Notes: generated from the sequence alone by a model not told the origin. Positions 1-9,086 are shown, counted from the first letter of the stretch. The stretch: 64,000 bases of DNA from Algoriphagus alkaliphilus (GCF_900103735.1 NZ_FMXE01000025.1:1-64000), one strand, 5' to 3'. Translations and numbers: made by a program.

Positions 1-410
1 ACGTTCGAGGACTGGGTAGCTGTCGTGCTGATGCTTGGCTCGGTCGTCACCTTCGTGTCTCCGTTGACCAGACCTGTGTAGCTGAAGGTCAGGGCAGGAT
101 TTGCTTCGCCATACGTTTTCTGCTTGTCATCAGCCGTGATGGTCAATGCCTTTTTATCGATGGTTAGCGTACCGTTCACCAAGGTGATCGCGTAGTTATC
201 GTCCGATCCGCCTTCTAGCGTGATTGGGTACGTGCCTGCGTTCGAGCTTGCCAGAGCAGTCGTGCTGATGCTTGGCTCGGTTGTCACCTTCGTGTCTCCG
301 TTGACCAGACCTGTGTAGGTGAAGGTCAAGACAGGATTCGCTTCGCCGTAGGTTTTCTGCTTGTCATCGGCGGTGATCGTCAGTGCTTTTTTGCCTACCG
401 TCAGTGTTCT
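1..410 (-). repeat. Near-identical tandem MBG-domain repeats, 237-bp period
   Basis: The stretch beginning at 25 recurs almost exactly at 262, a period of 237 bp or 79 residues. It encodes successive MBG domains of the large surface protein. The high nucleotide identity suggests recent duplication or gene conversion, and the array continues beyond the left edge. Confidence 0.85.
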
Positions 411-3400
411 CTCGACCGGCTCTGCCGCAAAGTTCACCTCATCCCCATCCTGTGTTGCAGTGATCGTAGTCGAGCCTGCTTTCAGAATTGTTGCCTGATT
501 TCCAATGATGCTGACTACTGTCGGATCAGTGGCAGTGTAGGTTACCGTCAGCCCTTGGTCTGTCTCAGCATTTCCTAAGGTAAAGGTAGGATCACCATAG
601 GTCTTGGTTTCGATTTCAGGGAAGGTAATGGTCTGATTCAGTTTGTTGATGGTCGTAAATGACCAAGTGTAGGTATAGGCACTAAAGCCAACAAAGGAAT
701 TTCCAACCAAGTCCGTTACAAAGCCTGTCGGAATCGCCAGGATCACCTGGGTGTTTACCGGCAGGTTCTCTGTGAGAACCAAGGACACCGTAAGCTTATC
801 CTCAGATAAAGTAAACAAGGACCTTTCATCCGGATCACTCAGGTCAAATTCCAAAATTGAAGTAATGGTACATCCATCCCCGTCGACTTTGCCAAGACTG
901 AAAATCCCTATATTTCCCAGAGTTACCTCATCATCAAATGTGATAATCAAGGTAGGCTGCAAGGCAACCCCAGTTGCGTTATTCCCCGGCACAAATTCGG
1001 AAACTATTGGAGCAACATTATCGACTGTGGCATTGGACGTATCAGCCGTTGTCGTTGTTTTACTTGAACTGTTGGTTGCTGTCACACTAACATTCCGATT
1101 TGCGGCATTAATCTCCCCCGCTGTTAGGGTATAGGTAGCTGTCCAGATGCCACTATTATTGGTAGCAACAACAGCTGAACCTCCTCCAAACTGGGAGAAG
1201 TCCATAGTAACCGAGCTTATAATCTCGGTGTTGTTATCACCAGCTAAGGTATTGTTCCAAGTTGCAGTTATTGTATTCCCTATTTTGAAAACACCACCTG
1301 TACCTGTAGCACCGGAAATAATAATATTTGCATCAGTCACTGTCGGAGCAGGAATAAAAATCTCCAGCCCCGGTATCGGATTCACTTCCGGCTCCTCGCC
1401 AGGGGAATCATAAGTAAGGGTTCTTAAGTAAGGATAAGAACTATATCCGGCAGGATTGATATTCCAGATGTCCTGAAAATTCCAGTCTGTAAAATTTCCC
1501 TGAGTTTTCATCTCAGCTGTAGTCTTTCCTTCACCGCCTGATGAAGTTGCACGATCTGATGTTTCAGTATCCCAAAAGGAATTCACCACTGTACCGCCAT
1601 CATTTTCACCAATCAAGCCTCCGGGATTAACCGCCCCGGTCACTTGACCTATTGCGTAACTTTTATTGACTGAGCCTCCATTATAACCTACTAATCCTCC
1701 TACAGAACTTCCAGCACCTGTCACAGACCCCGTTGCATAACTGTTGCTGATTGCACCACCATTGAAGCCTGCCAATCCACCAATTCCAGTCCAGCTTTCA
1801 TCTGATCCCTCTACTGCTCCGGTAGCATAACTGTTATTGACTGTTGCGTTGACATTTACAGCACCTATTAGTCCGCCGATTTGATAAGTCCCTATTACAT
1901 TAACAGAAGCAAAGCAATTGACTACTGTTCCATAAACACTGCCTGCCAAACCTCCCGAGGTATCCTCTTCGCTTTTTACATATCCTTTGGCATAACAATT
2001 ATCTATAATCCCTTCCGTTGCCATAAAACCAACCAAACTCCCAACAGTAGCTTTGCCCTCTACCATAACTTCTTCAAGGCCAACATTGGAAATAGTAGCT
2101 CCATTAGCAATACCGAACAAGCCTACTCCAGATAAATTGAGCCGCTTAATCTTGAGGCCCCTAATTGTTTTAACACGACCATCAAAGTTTCCGGAAAAGG
2201 CATTCGTAGTATTACCATAAGTACCAATCGGCAACCAACCTAAATTTTCATTTGCTGCAGACGAAGCATAGGTGGCATATCCGGTTGAATTTTGGTCCAG
2301 ATCATTTAACAGGATGAAATACGATGAAAGATTCTGCCGGACATTGTGTAGATGTCTCCAATCACTGATCTGATATGGATCCAGTTCTGTCCCGGAACCT
2401 CCGGCATATAATGATGCTGGTGCCTCTATGGTAAAACTCTCCACTCCCCCATAACTCGTCCCCACACTATTGGTTGCAAATGCTCGTACGAAATATGTTC
2501 CTGGCATCAAAGCAGGAGTAGATCCAGAAAAAGCACCAGTTCCTGAGCCAATTATGATTTTATTATCTGTTGTTGTTGGATTCGTTGAGGTTCCATAAAC
2601 AAAACCCCTTTCTGTCACTGTTTCTCCATTGTCACTTGTGACATTCCCATTAACTGTAATCACACCATTGCTTTCAGAAACTGATTCAGTTAGAATCACA
2701 GGAGCTCCGGCTTGAATCTCAGTCGCACCTTTCAAGTCATAGCTAAAGTTGTCAAATTTGGTTACCCGATGACCGGAGAAATTGAAATAACTATAGAGTT
2801 GTGAAGCACTCGAAAGCGTTGAATTTGTGACCCCATTAACTTCAAAGATAGCAGTAGCCTCTGATGGAAAACGTAAGGTTCCATCTTGATTTGCAGGCCA
2901 AACTTCAACTCTCATATCAAAGTTGGAGATGGTAGACCTCGTTACTTTGAAAACTATTTTAAACCATTTGTCCGGAGATCCACAACTTGTATTGTTGTTA
3001 ATTAAATCACTACATGTAGATGCCTTGATAGTAGTAATCGATCCACTAGAATAGGTTACACCCCAACTTCCTGAGTAGTTTACAGTTCCATTATGGAATT
3101 CAAAACCGCCTCCATGTACCGAAATACCAAGGGCATCATTTGGTCTGTAAACAGGAGAAGTATGAAACGATGTCGTAGGTGAGCTTGCAGTAAATCCTAC
3201 TCCACTATAGCCACTATTTCCCTCACTTTTAATAAATGTTTCAAAAGTGTAAGAGCTACCAACTACTCCCAAACTATAACTATTTTTAGTAGTGAAAACA
3301 GCATTAGTTGAAGAATTTGGTACAGAGACGGAACCGGAATTATTCAAACCGCCATCTGAGGCTTGAACCACATTAGAGACATGCGTTCCGGAACCGTTAA

Positions 3401-3596
3401 AATTGTTACTCAGTTGCCCAGTTGTATTAAAGTTAAATTCGCTGGTTTGAGCCATGCTTACCTGTGAACTAAAAAATAGAAACAATAAAAACGGAAGATT
3501 TTTAAATTTGAATAACTTGGAATCCACTCTTTTCAAAAGCGGGAAAAATAGGTTTTCTTTCAATGTGTCTTTACTAAAATCTGCTAATTCATCCAT
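1..3596 (-). CDS. Large secreted surface protein with GLUG and MBG repeats (partial, C-terminus beyond window)
   Basis: The frame stays open from about 3596 to the left edge, so the C-terminus is missing. The N-terminus has a hydrophobic signal segment ending near SSQVSMAQ. A lectin/laminin-G-like region follows, then an FN3-like stretch, several GLUG-type repeats (patterns like GGLVGYNGGSVNKSYAIG), Ig-like domains and MBG/YDG-type domains (KTYGEANPALTFSYTG). This layout is typical of Bacteroidota cell-surface adhesins; a T9SS sorting tail would be expected beyond the window but is not seen. The start is uncertain: ATG at 3596 is used here, an in-frame ATG lies at 3656, and a GTG at 3527 would give the most normal signal-peptide length. 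Binding partner unknown. Confidence 0.85.
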   Translation of the reverse strand, partial: MDELADFSKDTLKENLFFPLLKRVDSKLFKFKNLPFLLFLFFSSQVSMAQTSEFNFNTTGQLSNNFNGSGTHVSNVVQASDGGLNNSGSVSVPNSSTNAVFTTKNSYSLGVVGSSYTFETFIKSEGNSGYSGVGFTASSPTTSFHTSPVYRPNDALGISVHGGGFEFHNGTVNYSGSWGVTYSSGSITTIKASTCSDLINNNTSCGSPDKWFKIVFKVTRSTISNFDMRVEVWPANQDGTLRFPSEATAIFEVNGVTNSTLSSASQLYSYFNFSGHRVTKFDNFSYDLKGATEIQAGAPVILTESVSESNGVITVNGNVTSDNGETVTERGFVYGTSTNPTTTDNKIIIGSGTGAFSGSTPALMPGTYFVRAFATNSVGTSYGGVESFTIEAPASLYAGGSGTELDPYQISDWRHLHNVRQNLSSYFILLNDLDQNSTGYATYASSAANENLGWLPIGTYGNTTNAFSGNFDGRVKTIRGLKIKRLNLSGVGLFGIANGATISNVGLEEVMVEGKATVGSLVGFMATEGIIDNCYAKGYVKSEEDTSGGLAGSVYGTVVNCFASVNVIGTYQIGGLIGAVNVNATVNNSYATGAVEGSDESWTGIGGLAGFNGGAISNSYATGSVTGAGSSVGGLVGYNGGSVNKSYAIGQVTGAVNPGGLIGENDGGTVVNSFWDTETSDRATSSGGEGKTTAEMKTQGNFTDWNFQDIWNINPAGYSSYPYLRTLTYDSPGEEPEVNPIPGLEIFIPAPTVTDANIIISGATGTGGVFKIGNTITATWNNTLAGDNNTEIISSVTMDFSQFGGGSAVVATNNSGIWTATYTLTAGEINAANRNVSVTATNSSSKTTTTADTSNATVDNVAPIVSEFVPGNNATGVALQPTLIITFDDEVTLGNIGIFSLGKVDGDGCTITSILEFDLSDPDERSLFTLSEDKLTVSLVLTENLPVNTQVILAIPTGFVTDLVGNSFVGFSAYTYTWSFTTINKLNQTITFPEIETKTYGDPTFTLGNAETDQGLTVTYTATDPTVVSIIGNQATILKAGSTTITATQDGDEVNFAAEPVERTLTVGKKALTITADDKQKTYGEANPVLTFTYTGLVNGDTKVTTEPSISTTALASSNAGTYPITLEGGSDDNYAITLVNGTLTIDKKALTITADDKQKTYGEANPALTFSYTGLVNGDTKVTTEPSISTTATQSSN

Positions 3597-3947
3597 AAAA
3601 TGGACTATTCCAGTGGAATTTTGAACACAAGTTTCGGAGTAAAAACTTCCTTTCATAGATCTAAAATTTAAAGTGAGCTGAGGATTAAAAGCAATAATTT
3701 CGGGTGTAAGCCGAAACATGCATCGAAGAACTCAACATTCTTTTTCGTTTCAAACCCTTGCCTTGGCAAGTGCAGGGATTAGTAAATGAAGTGCAGCACT
3801 ATTATTAAAAAAGTAGAGTTTAACTCCGCCAATTGGGGATTTTTTTACCGACTGACAAGGAATCCTTTTACTCTATCCGATAAAACAAAAGATCATTCTC
3901 ACCTAAAAATCACTTGAATGGGGAATTTTCCAAAAAATTAAAGGCAT
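3597..3947. other. Intergenic region with no recognised gene
   Basis: About 350 bases upstream of the surface-protein gene. I see no convincing open frame, RNA gene or full TTTG/TAnnTTTG promoter. The in-frame upstream ATG at 3656 means the first 60 bases may be coding. Confidence 0.5.
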
Positions 3948-3974
3948 AAAAAAAGGCCCCAATTAGGAGCCTTT
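3948..3974 (-). terminator. Intrinsic terminator after the pseudouridine synthase gene
   Basis: Read on the minus strand, AAGGC-TCC pairs with GGG-GCCTT around a TAATT loop (one G-T pair) and is followed by a run of seven T. It lies just past the stop codon at 3982. Confidence 0.85.
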
Positions 3975-3981
3975 ACTATTT

Positions 3982-5670
3982 TTAGGTGAAGAATTTCAAG
4001 CGGATCACTTCCTGTTCGGTGAGGAATCGATAATGCCCGCGCTTCAGATCTTTCTTGTCCAAACCGGCAAAAATAACCCGATCCAGTGCCGTAACCTCGT
4101 AGCCCAAATGGGCAAAAAGCCTTCTTACGATCCGATTTCTTCCGATGTGGATTTCCAAGCCCATGATGGTGCGATCCAAGGATAGCACTTGCATATCGTC
4201 CACTTTCACGTCACCGTCTTCCAATGTCAATCCTTCCCGGATCTCCAATTCATGATTATGTGTCAAGGGTTTGTCAATCGTCACCTGATAGATTTTTTTC
4301 ACCTCATTGGAAGGATGCGAAAGCTTGGCTGTCAACTCTCCGTCATTCGTAAAAAGCAGCAACCCTGTCGTATTTCTATCCAATCTTCCCACAGGGAATA
4401 TTCGCTCTTCGCAGGCATTCTCTACCAATTTCATCACCGTTTTTCGTTCCATTGGATCATCAGTAGTGGTGATGAAATCTTTCGGCTTATTCAAAAGCAG
4501 ATAGACAGGCTTTTCAGGATTGATTTTCTTCCCCTGATAGATGACACGGTCTGATTTTTTGACCTTGTAACCCATCTCTGTTATTACTTGCCCATTGACC
4601 GTGATCAGCCCTTTGGCAATCAAGTCATCCGCTTCTCTGCGTCCGCAGATGCCAGAATTGGAAATGTACTTATTCAGACGGAATGAGTCTGTTTCTTCCT
4701 TTCCTTTGACCTTTCTTGCCGGTAGGGCCTCAAAATTATAATCCGGTCTATCCAGGTCTAAGGCCTGTCGGTTGGGACGGTTTTTACCAAATCCTCTTTT
4801 TTCGCCTGATTTCTCTTCTGCTGCTTTCGGTTGTTCGGGTGCAAAAACCGGCTTTTGATCCCGTCCTCTGCCTTTATAAACCAATCGCTCGCCGTGCTCC
4901 TTTGGAGACTGATCCGGCGTGGAATCCTTCTGGAAAAATTGCTTTTCCGGTCGTGGCTTGGGCTCATCCCCAACATTCCGTCTGTCTGAATCTTTCTTCT
5001 CAAATCGGTCCAGCTTATCACCGTAGGTCTTTTTGGGAGTATCCGAACCTTCACGTTTTTCAAACTTCTTACCTGAAAAGCCATCCTTTTTAAACCGATC
5101 CGGTTTATCGCCAAAAGTTTTCTTGGTATAGTCTGAGCCTTCTCTTTTTTCGAATTTCTTACCGGCAGCGTCGTCCTTTCTGAAGCGATCCGGTTTATCT
5201 CCAAATGCTTTTTTTGGATAGGATGAACCTTCCCGCTTTTCAAACTTCTTCTGGAATCCGTCTCCCTTTTCGAAACGCTTCTCACCAAATGGCTTTCGTT
5301 CTGAATCGCCACTGCCCGGGCGTTTTCCAAAAGCAGGCTTATCCGAACCTCTTTCGTCAGATTTGAAAAATTTTCCTCTTGGCTTATCGCCAAAAGTCGG
5401 TTTAGAATCGGACTTGAAATCCGGTTTTTTGCCAAAAGAAGGCTTGCTGCGGGAACCATCCCTCTTTCCAAACGAAGGCTTACTGTGGGAGTCGTCCTTT
5501 TTACCGAATGATTTTTGGTTGGATGAGAACTTCGAGTCTCCGTTTTCAGATCGACGGCCACCTCTTGCTGAAAAATCTGATTTCCCGGACTTTGAAGAGC
5601 CGGAGTCTTTGCGATCGTCGTTGAAAAACGGCTTTCTTGAATTGTTTTTTTTCATAGTATGCAGCATCAC
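3982..5670 (-). CDS. RsuA/RluB-family rRNA pseudouridine synthase with a long basic N-terminal extension
   Basis: The protein isomerises uridine to pseudouridine in ribosomal RNA; the family includes RluB (23S) and RsuA (16S), and the exact target cannot be told from sequence. The enzyme occupies only the C-terminal part of 562 residues: an S4 RNA-binding domain (RLNKYISNSGICGRREADD, about 328-395) followed by the catalytic domain with GRLDRNTTGLLLF, whose Asp near residue 430 is the expected nucleophile. The first ~325 residues are low-complexity, rich in Lys, Arg, Gly, Ser, Asp and Phe, and include three 30-residue repeats. Many Bacteroidota homologues carry such extensions. The second Met of MMLHTMKK or the Met at residue 6 could also be the start. 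An intrinsic terminator follows. Confidence 0.92.
   Translation of the reverse strand: MMLHTMKKNNSRKPFFNDDRKDSGSSKSGKSDFSARGGRRSENGDSKFSSNQKSFGKKDDSHSKPSFGKRDGSRSKPSFGKKPDFKSDSKPTFGDKPRGKFFKSDERGSDKPAFGKRPGSGDSERKPFGEKRFEKGDGFQKKFEKREGSSYPKKAFGDKPDRFRKDDAAGKKFEKREGSDYTKKTFGDKPDRFKKDGFSGKKFEKREGSDTPKKTYGDKLDRFEKKDSDRRNVGDEPKPRPEKQFFQKDSTPDQSPKEHGERLVYKGRGRDQKPVFAPEQPKAAEEKSGEKRGFGKNRPNRQALDLDRPDYNFEALPARKVKGKEETDSFRLNKYISNSGICGRREADDLIAKGLITVNGQVITEMGYKVKKSDRVIYQGKKINPEKPVYLLLNKPKDFITTTDDPMERKTVMKLVENACEERIFPVGRLDRNTTGLLLFTNDGELTAKLSHPSNEVKKIYQVTIDKPLTHNHELEIREGLTLEDGDVKVDDMQVLSLDRTIMGLEIHIGRNRIVRRLFAHLGYEVTALDRVIFAGLDKKDLKRGHYRFLTEQEVIRLKFFT
4981..5250 (-). repeat. Three exact-period 90-bp tandem repeats inside the pseudouridine synthase extension
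   Basis: The block coding KKFEKREGS ... KK.(F/Y)GDK(P/L)DRF recurs three times with 90-bp spacing; the shared AAACTTCTT-like end falls at 5070, 5160 and 5250. The repeats are in frame and basic, and vary mostly by substitution. Confidence 0.85.
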
Positions 5671-5701
5671 TGCTGTAGTTAAATGGTGTAGAATAAGCGA
5701 C

Positions 5702-5887
5702 TGAAATCGAGCAAAACGAACAGGTCAAACATTGGAATGAAGATTCATATTGCGAGATTCCATGCGTCCAATGAAAATAAAATCATAAACACATGAAATC
5801 AAGCATGACCCAAAGCGTCACACACTGGGATGATTATAATTCATGCGAATATTCCATCTGACAAATAAAAATCAAATTATAAACAGA
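5702..5887. repeat. Degenerate intergenic direct repeat, two ~93-bp units
   Basis: The stretches starting at 5702, 5794 and (truncated) 5888 share TGAAAT(C/A)(G/A)AGC-like starts. The first two also share later blocks (CA(T/C)TGG(A/G)ATGA, ATTCCAT and AAATCA..ATAAACA). Identity is moderate. No open frame or hairpin explains it. Confidence 0.5.
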
Positions 5888-5969
5888 TGAAATACAAACG
5901 CTTAATCGGGCTGTAAAGATATGGCGAAAGAAGGTAATTATTGCTATGCATTCAAAATATTCTTAACGA

Positions 5970-6782
5970 TCAAGCCTTGTTTTTATAATAATATTCTGTG
6001 GCATTCCGTACTGAACCCTCAGATAGTAATAAATCATTGGCTGTTTGATAGTCCAAGCCTGTGGCTTCCATGATCATTTTCGTGCCGCGATCGACCAATT
6101 TTGCATTGGAAAGCTGCATATCCACCATTTTATTTCCTTTCACCCGGCCAAGTTTTATCATGACCGTAGTGGAAATCATGTTCAGCACCAGTTTTTGGGC
6201 AGTTCCGGATTTCATTCGTGTACTTCCGGTGACAAACTCCGGCCCAACCACCACCTCAATGGGAAATTCTACAGATCTTGCCAAAAGTGACTCTGTATTG
6301 CAGGTAATACATCCTGTGAGTAAGCCGTTTTCTCTCGCTGCTTTGACACCACCAATCACATAAGGTGTCGATCCTGAGGCGGCAATTCCGATCACTGAAT
6401 CCAATTCCGAAACACCATATTCCTGGATGTCTTTCCAGGCCATTTCCGGATCATCCTCTGCATTCTCCACGGCCTTCCGAATCGCTGCATCTCCACCGGC
6501 GATCAATCCAATTACCCAATCATGGGGCACTCCGTACGTCGGAGGGCATTCTGAGGCATCCAAAATCCCCAACCTTCCACTTGTGCCCGCACCGATATAA
6601 AAAAGCCTTCCCCCTTCTCTCATTCGGGGAACAATCTGATCCACCAAGGCTGAAATCGCAGGAATATTTTCCTTCACGGCTGGGGCAACTTTATGATCTT
6701 CCGCATTGATATGATGGAGCAGTTCGGAAACTTCCATACGCTCCAGATTCTCATACTTCGAGCTACTTTCGGTTGTCTTCAT
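5970..6782 (-). CDS. murQ: N-acetylmuramic acid 6-phosphate etherase
   Basis: MurQ cleaves the lactyl ether of MurNAc-6-phosphate to give GlcNAc-6-phosphate and D-lactate in cytoplasmic peptidoglycan recycling. The 270-residue protein has the SIS-fold signatures FYIGAGTSGRLGILDASECP (containing a conserved Glu), GIAASGSTPYV and TGSTRMKSGTAQKLVLNM. It is about 30 residues shorter than E. coli MurQ, mainly at the C-terminus. Its ATG overlaps the TGA of the upstream kinase gene (ATGA), which implies translational coupling and a kinase-etherase pair acting in sequence. Confidence 0.96.
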   Translation of the reverse strand: MKTTESSSKYENLERMEVSELLHHINAEDHKVAPAVKENIPAISALVDQIVPRMREGGRLFYIGAGTSGRLGILDASECPPTYGVPHDWVIGLIAGGDAAIRKAVENAEDDPEMAWKDIQEYGVSELDSVIGIAASGSTPYVIGGVKAARENGLLTGCITCNTESLLARSVEFPIEVVVGPEFVTGSTRMKSGTAQKLVLNMISTTVMIKLGRVKGNKMVDMQLSNAKLVDRGTKMIMEATGLDYQTANDLLLSEGSVRNATEYYYKNKA

Positions 6783-7621
6783 AGTAATTCATGATGGTAT
6801 AGTGTAAGCCCTGCAATGGGACTTTCGATGATGATGTGGACGTTGATTCCTGAGTCTGCGGCAGCTTTTCTTAGGATATCGCTATTGTAATAAGCGATGG
6901 AGCCCACAAAATTCGCCGGTTTATTGCGGTAGTCTTCATACTTGAATAGGTGCTTCGCAAAGAAATCCCTGAAGGAATCATAATACAGTCTATAGCAGTA
7001 TGGATCGGCCCTGTTTTCAGTAATAAACCTGCAAAAGCTTGCCATATATCGGCTCGGAAAAGGTTGCCTGTAAACGTGATCCTGAATGATATTTTGAGTA
7101 ATATGAAAACGCTCGATTGCCGCTTCTCGGATATACTTTGGCATCTCCTCGTGGATGAAGTCGATCAAAAACTTCCTTCCCACATAGCAGCCGCCCCCTT
7201 CATCCCCCAAGATATAGCCTGCCGCAGGACGCGTGGCAATGATGTTTTTCCCGTCATAATCACAGCTGTTGGATCCTGTACCCAATATGCAGGCCATTCC
7301 TGCCTGATGTCCACAGGTAGCATGTGCTGCCGCAGCCAGGTCATGGTCTATTTCAATTTTTGCCTGTCGAAAAATGGTCCGCAGGGCATTGGAAACTTCA
7401 GCTTTCCGATCCGGAGCTGAGCAACCCGCCCCGTAAAAATAAATCTGCTCGATTTCGTCTTCCAGATTGACCAAAAAATCATGTCGCATCTGAATCGCCA
7501 TTTCTTCGGAGGTCATATAATAGGGATTGAAACCCACTCCGCGATGTTGGCTGATTTTGCCGTCACGATGAATTACTCTCCAGTCTGTCTTGCTGGAACC
7601 ACTGTCTGCTATTAATATCAT
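6779..7621 (-). CDS. BadF/BadG-type amino-sugar kinase (MurNAc/GlcNAc kinase-like)
   Basis: This 280-residue ASKHA-fold ATPase starts with the phosphate-1 motif ADSGSSKTDWR and has ILGTGSNSCDYDG and GYILGDEGGGCYVG further on, as in the N-acetylglucosamine kinase/BcrAD-BadFG family. MurK of Clostridium is a family member that phosphorylates MurNAc and GlcNAc. Direct overlap with murQ makes supply of MurNAc-6-phosphate to MurQ the most likely role, but this is inference; GlcNAc phosphorylation alone is also possible. The stop of the preceding cytochrome b5-like gene lies one base before this ATG. Confidence 0.9.
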   Translation of the reverse strand: MILIADSGSSKTDWRVIHRDGKISQHRGVGFNPYYMTSEEMAIQMRHDFLVNLEDEIEQIYFYGAGCSAPDRKAEVSNALRTIFRQAKIEIDHDLAAAAHATCGHQAGMACILGTGSNSCDYDGKNIIATRPAAGYILGDEGGGCYVGRKFLIDFIHEEMPKYIREAAIERFHITQNIIQDHVYRQPFPSRYMASFCRFITENRADPYCYRLYYDSFRDFFAKHLFKYEDYRNKPANFVGSIAYYNSDILRKAAADSGINVHIIIESPIAGLTLYHHELL

Positions 7622-7622
7622 G

Positions 7623-7850
7623 CTAGGTAAGTTGGCCTATGGCCAGAAACTTTTCAAATACTTTTTCGGTGTGAGGCGCATCCACAAGTTCGTCAGTCAG
7701 ATCCTGTCCCGCCCAGTGCTCGTAGTGCATCCCTTTTTTCCAAAGCCTGGAGGTGGTCAGGTCATAGATTGTTCCCTTATATGCCACCCAAATTTCGGGT
7801 TTATCCTGACCATTTCGGAGGGCCAACTGCTGCCTGGTGTACGTCTTCAT
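7623..7850 (-). CDS. Small cytochrome b5-like heme/steroid-binding domain protein
   Basis: A 75-residue single-domain protein. The pattern IYDLTTSRLWKKGMHYEH followed by WAGQDLTDEL and APHTEKVFEKF matches short prokaryotic cytochrome b5-like proteins; His45 (or His42) and His60 are candidate heme ligands. It has no signal peptide or membrane segment. The ATG at 7850 shares one base with the TGA of the upstream gene (TGATG), so that start is preferred over an in-frame TTG one codon earlier. Heme binding is inferred from the family. Confidence 0.82.
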   Translation of the reverse strand: MKTYTRQQLALRNGQDKPEIWVAYKGTIYDLTTSRLWKKGMHYEHWAGQDLTDELVDAPHTEKVFEKFLAIGQLT

Positions 7851-9004
7851 CAATACAACTTGATCTGGGCATTGATCCAGCGCTCGGGGATCTCACCCTT
7901 TTGGGCAAGCTGATAATCTGAGTAACTGCAAGGCACAGTACTCACCCGGTCAAAACGATTGGTTTCATTGTGGGGGATTTCCATCCACCATTTTCCACTG
8001 CGTTTACTTTTATAAAAAACGAGTACGTTAGGCTTTGCATCCAATGAAACGGAGTATTTAATATAATCTGCGCTTTTGAAGGATAGACTGTCTTTTCTGG
8101 AATAAAATCCTTCGATAAAATACCAGATCATCACGGCTGCTACTTTAGCTGTTTTATTATTTGCATCATCGAAATAGGGATCGTAGCCATAGATTCCTAT
8201 GGAGCTAAGCTTTTCATTCATTCCTGCAAACCAGAAGATCTGACAGGCTTCCTCCGCTGTCAGTCCGAAGGGTTGGGCATCCACTGCGCCGGGTGCATCG
8301 GCAGATTGGAGGGCACACAAGTCAAAACTGAGTAAATCCGCATCCCGAATCAATGGCTCGGTTTCTTTGAAGTTGTCACGAACCTGACCGAGCCTGACAT
8401 GATCAAAGTAAAGTTTCTCCATCACATTGATCAGGGTCGGATCCACAAGAAAACTTTGATAAGCCAAGTGGGTGTATGAAAACAGGAAATTGGGCTGGTG
8501 CAGAACGATTTCCTGGGTGTGACGGTCGTCTTCCGGGCCTGTTTCTTCCATATCCACTTTGGCATCGATTGTCACCAGACTAACCAACTTTTTCATTTTT
8601 TGATAGGACAAATATTGCCCATAGTCCAGATCGTGTGATCCTCCAAAGAAAATCGGAAGAATCTGCTGCTTCATCAATGCCTCCCCTACCTGTCGCATGT
8701 TTTGGTACGTGTCATTCAGAGAAGCGCCCAAAATCAGATCCCCCAAGTCCGCCACCCGATAGGGTACCAGACTTTTCTTGAGTTCATAAAGTTTTTCGCG
8801 GATTTCAGAGCCACCCCGCTCGATACTTTCGGATTTCTTTGCCCCCCGCTTTTCTTTGATTCCAACAAGGGCAATTTGCATTCCTTTCAGATCAGGAAAA
8901 TTTTCGCCGTAAATATGAATCTGATGGAAAAAGGAGTTTTCGGGATATTTTTTTTTCTCGAGAAGGAAATCTGCGACAGGGTCGAAAAAGGATTGAATAT
9001 TCAT
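7850..9004 (-). CDS. Arginase/formimidoylglutamase-fold protein with incomplete metal site
   Basis: This 384-residue protein has the ureohydrolase fold: GGSHDLDYG near residue 120, DAKVDME near 145 and SFDLCALQSADAPG near 226. Active arginases and agmatinases use GGxHx, DAHxD and SxDxDxxDP to bind two manganese ions. Here the His of DAHxD is Lys and the second Asp of DxD is Cys, so two of six ligands are lost. From memory, Bacteroidota carry a whole subfamily like this, often annotated formimidoylglutamase. Hydrolase activity should not be assumed. It is the first gene of the overlapping cluster with the b5-like protein, the kinase and MurQ. Confidence 0.85.
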   Translation of the reverse strand: MNIQSFFDPVADFLLEKKKYPENSFFHQIHIYGENFPDLKGMQIALVGIKEKRGAKKSESIERGGSEIREKLYELKKSLVPYRVADLGDLILGASLNDTYQNMRQVGEALMKQQILPIFFGGSHDLDYGQYLSYQKMKKLVSLVTIDAKVDMEETGPEDDRHTQEIVLHQPNFLFSYTHLAYQSFLVDPTLINVMEKLYFDHVRLGQVRDNFKETEPLIRDADLLSFDLCALQSADAPGAVDAQPFGLTAEEACQIFWFAGMNEKLSSIGIYGYDPYFDDANNKTAKVAAVMIWYFIEGFYSRKDSLSFKSADYIKYSVSLDAKPNVLVFYKSKRSGKWWMEIPHNETNRFDRVSTVPCSYSDYQLAQKGEIPERWINAQIKLY

Positions 9005-9050
9005 AGGGTGATAATGTGGATATAAAAATACTCAAAAATGGCACTAAACT

Positions 9051-9078
9051 AAAAAATCCCGCCGAAGCGGGATCTTTT
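9051..9078. terminator. Intrinsic terminator, UUCG tetraloop, probably bidirectional
   Basis: ATCCCGC-TTCG-GCGGGAT on the minus strand with A-rich and T-rich flanks on both sides. It sits just after the nqrF stop codon (9087), so its main role is to end nqrF. Confidence 0.9.
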
Positions 9079-9086
9079 TATAAATT

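Noticed and set aside
4758-5561. 267-codon minus-strand frame overlapping the pseudouridine synthase
   Set aside because: Shadow frame produced by the repetitive Lys/Arg-rich extension of the real gene.
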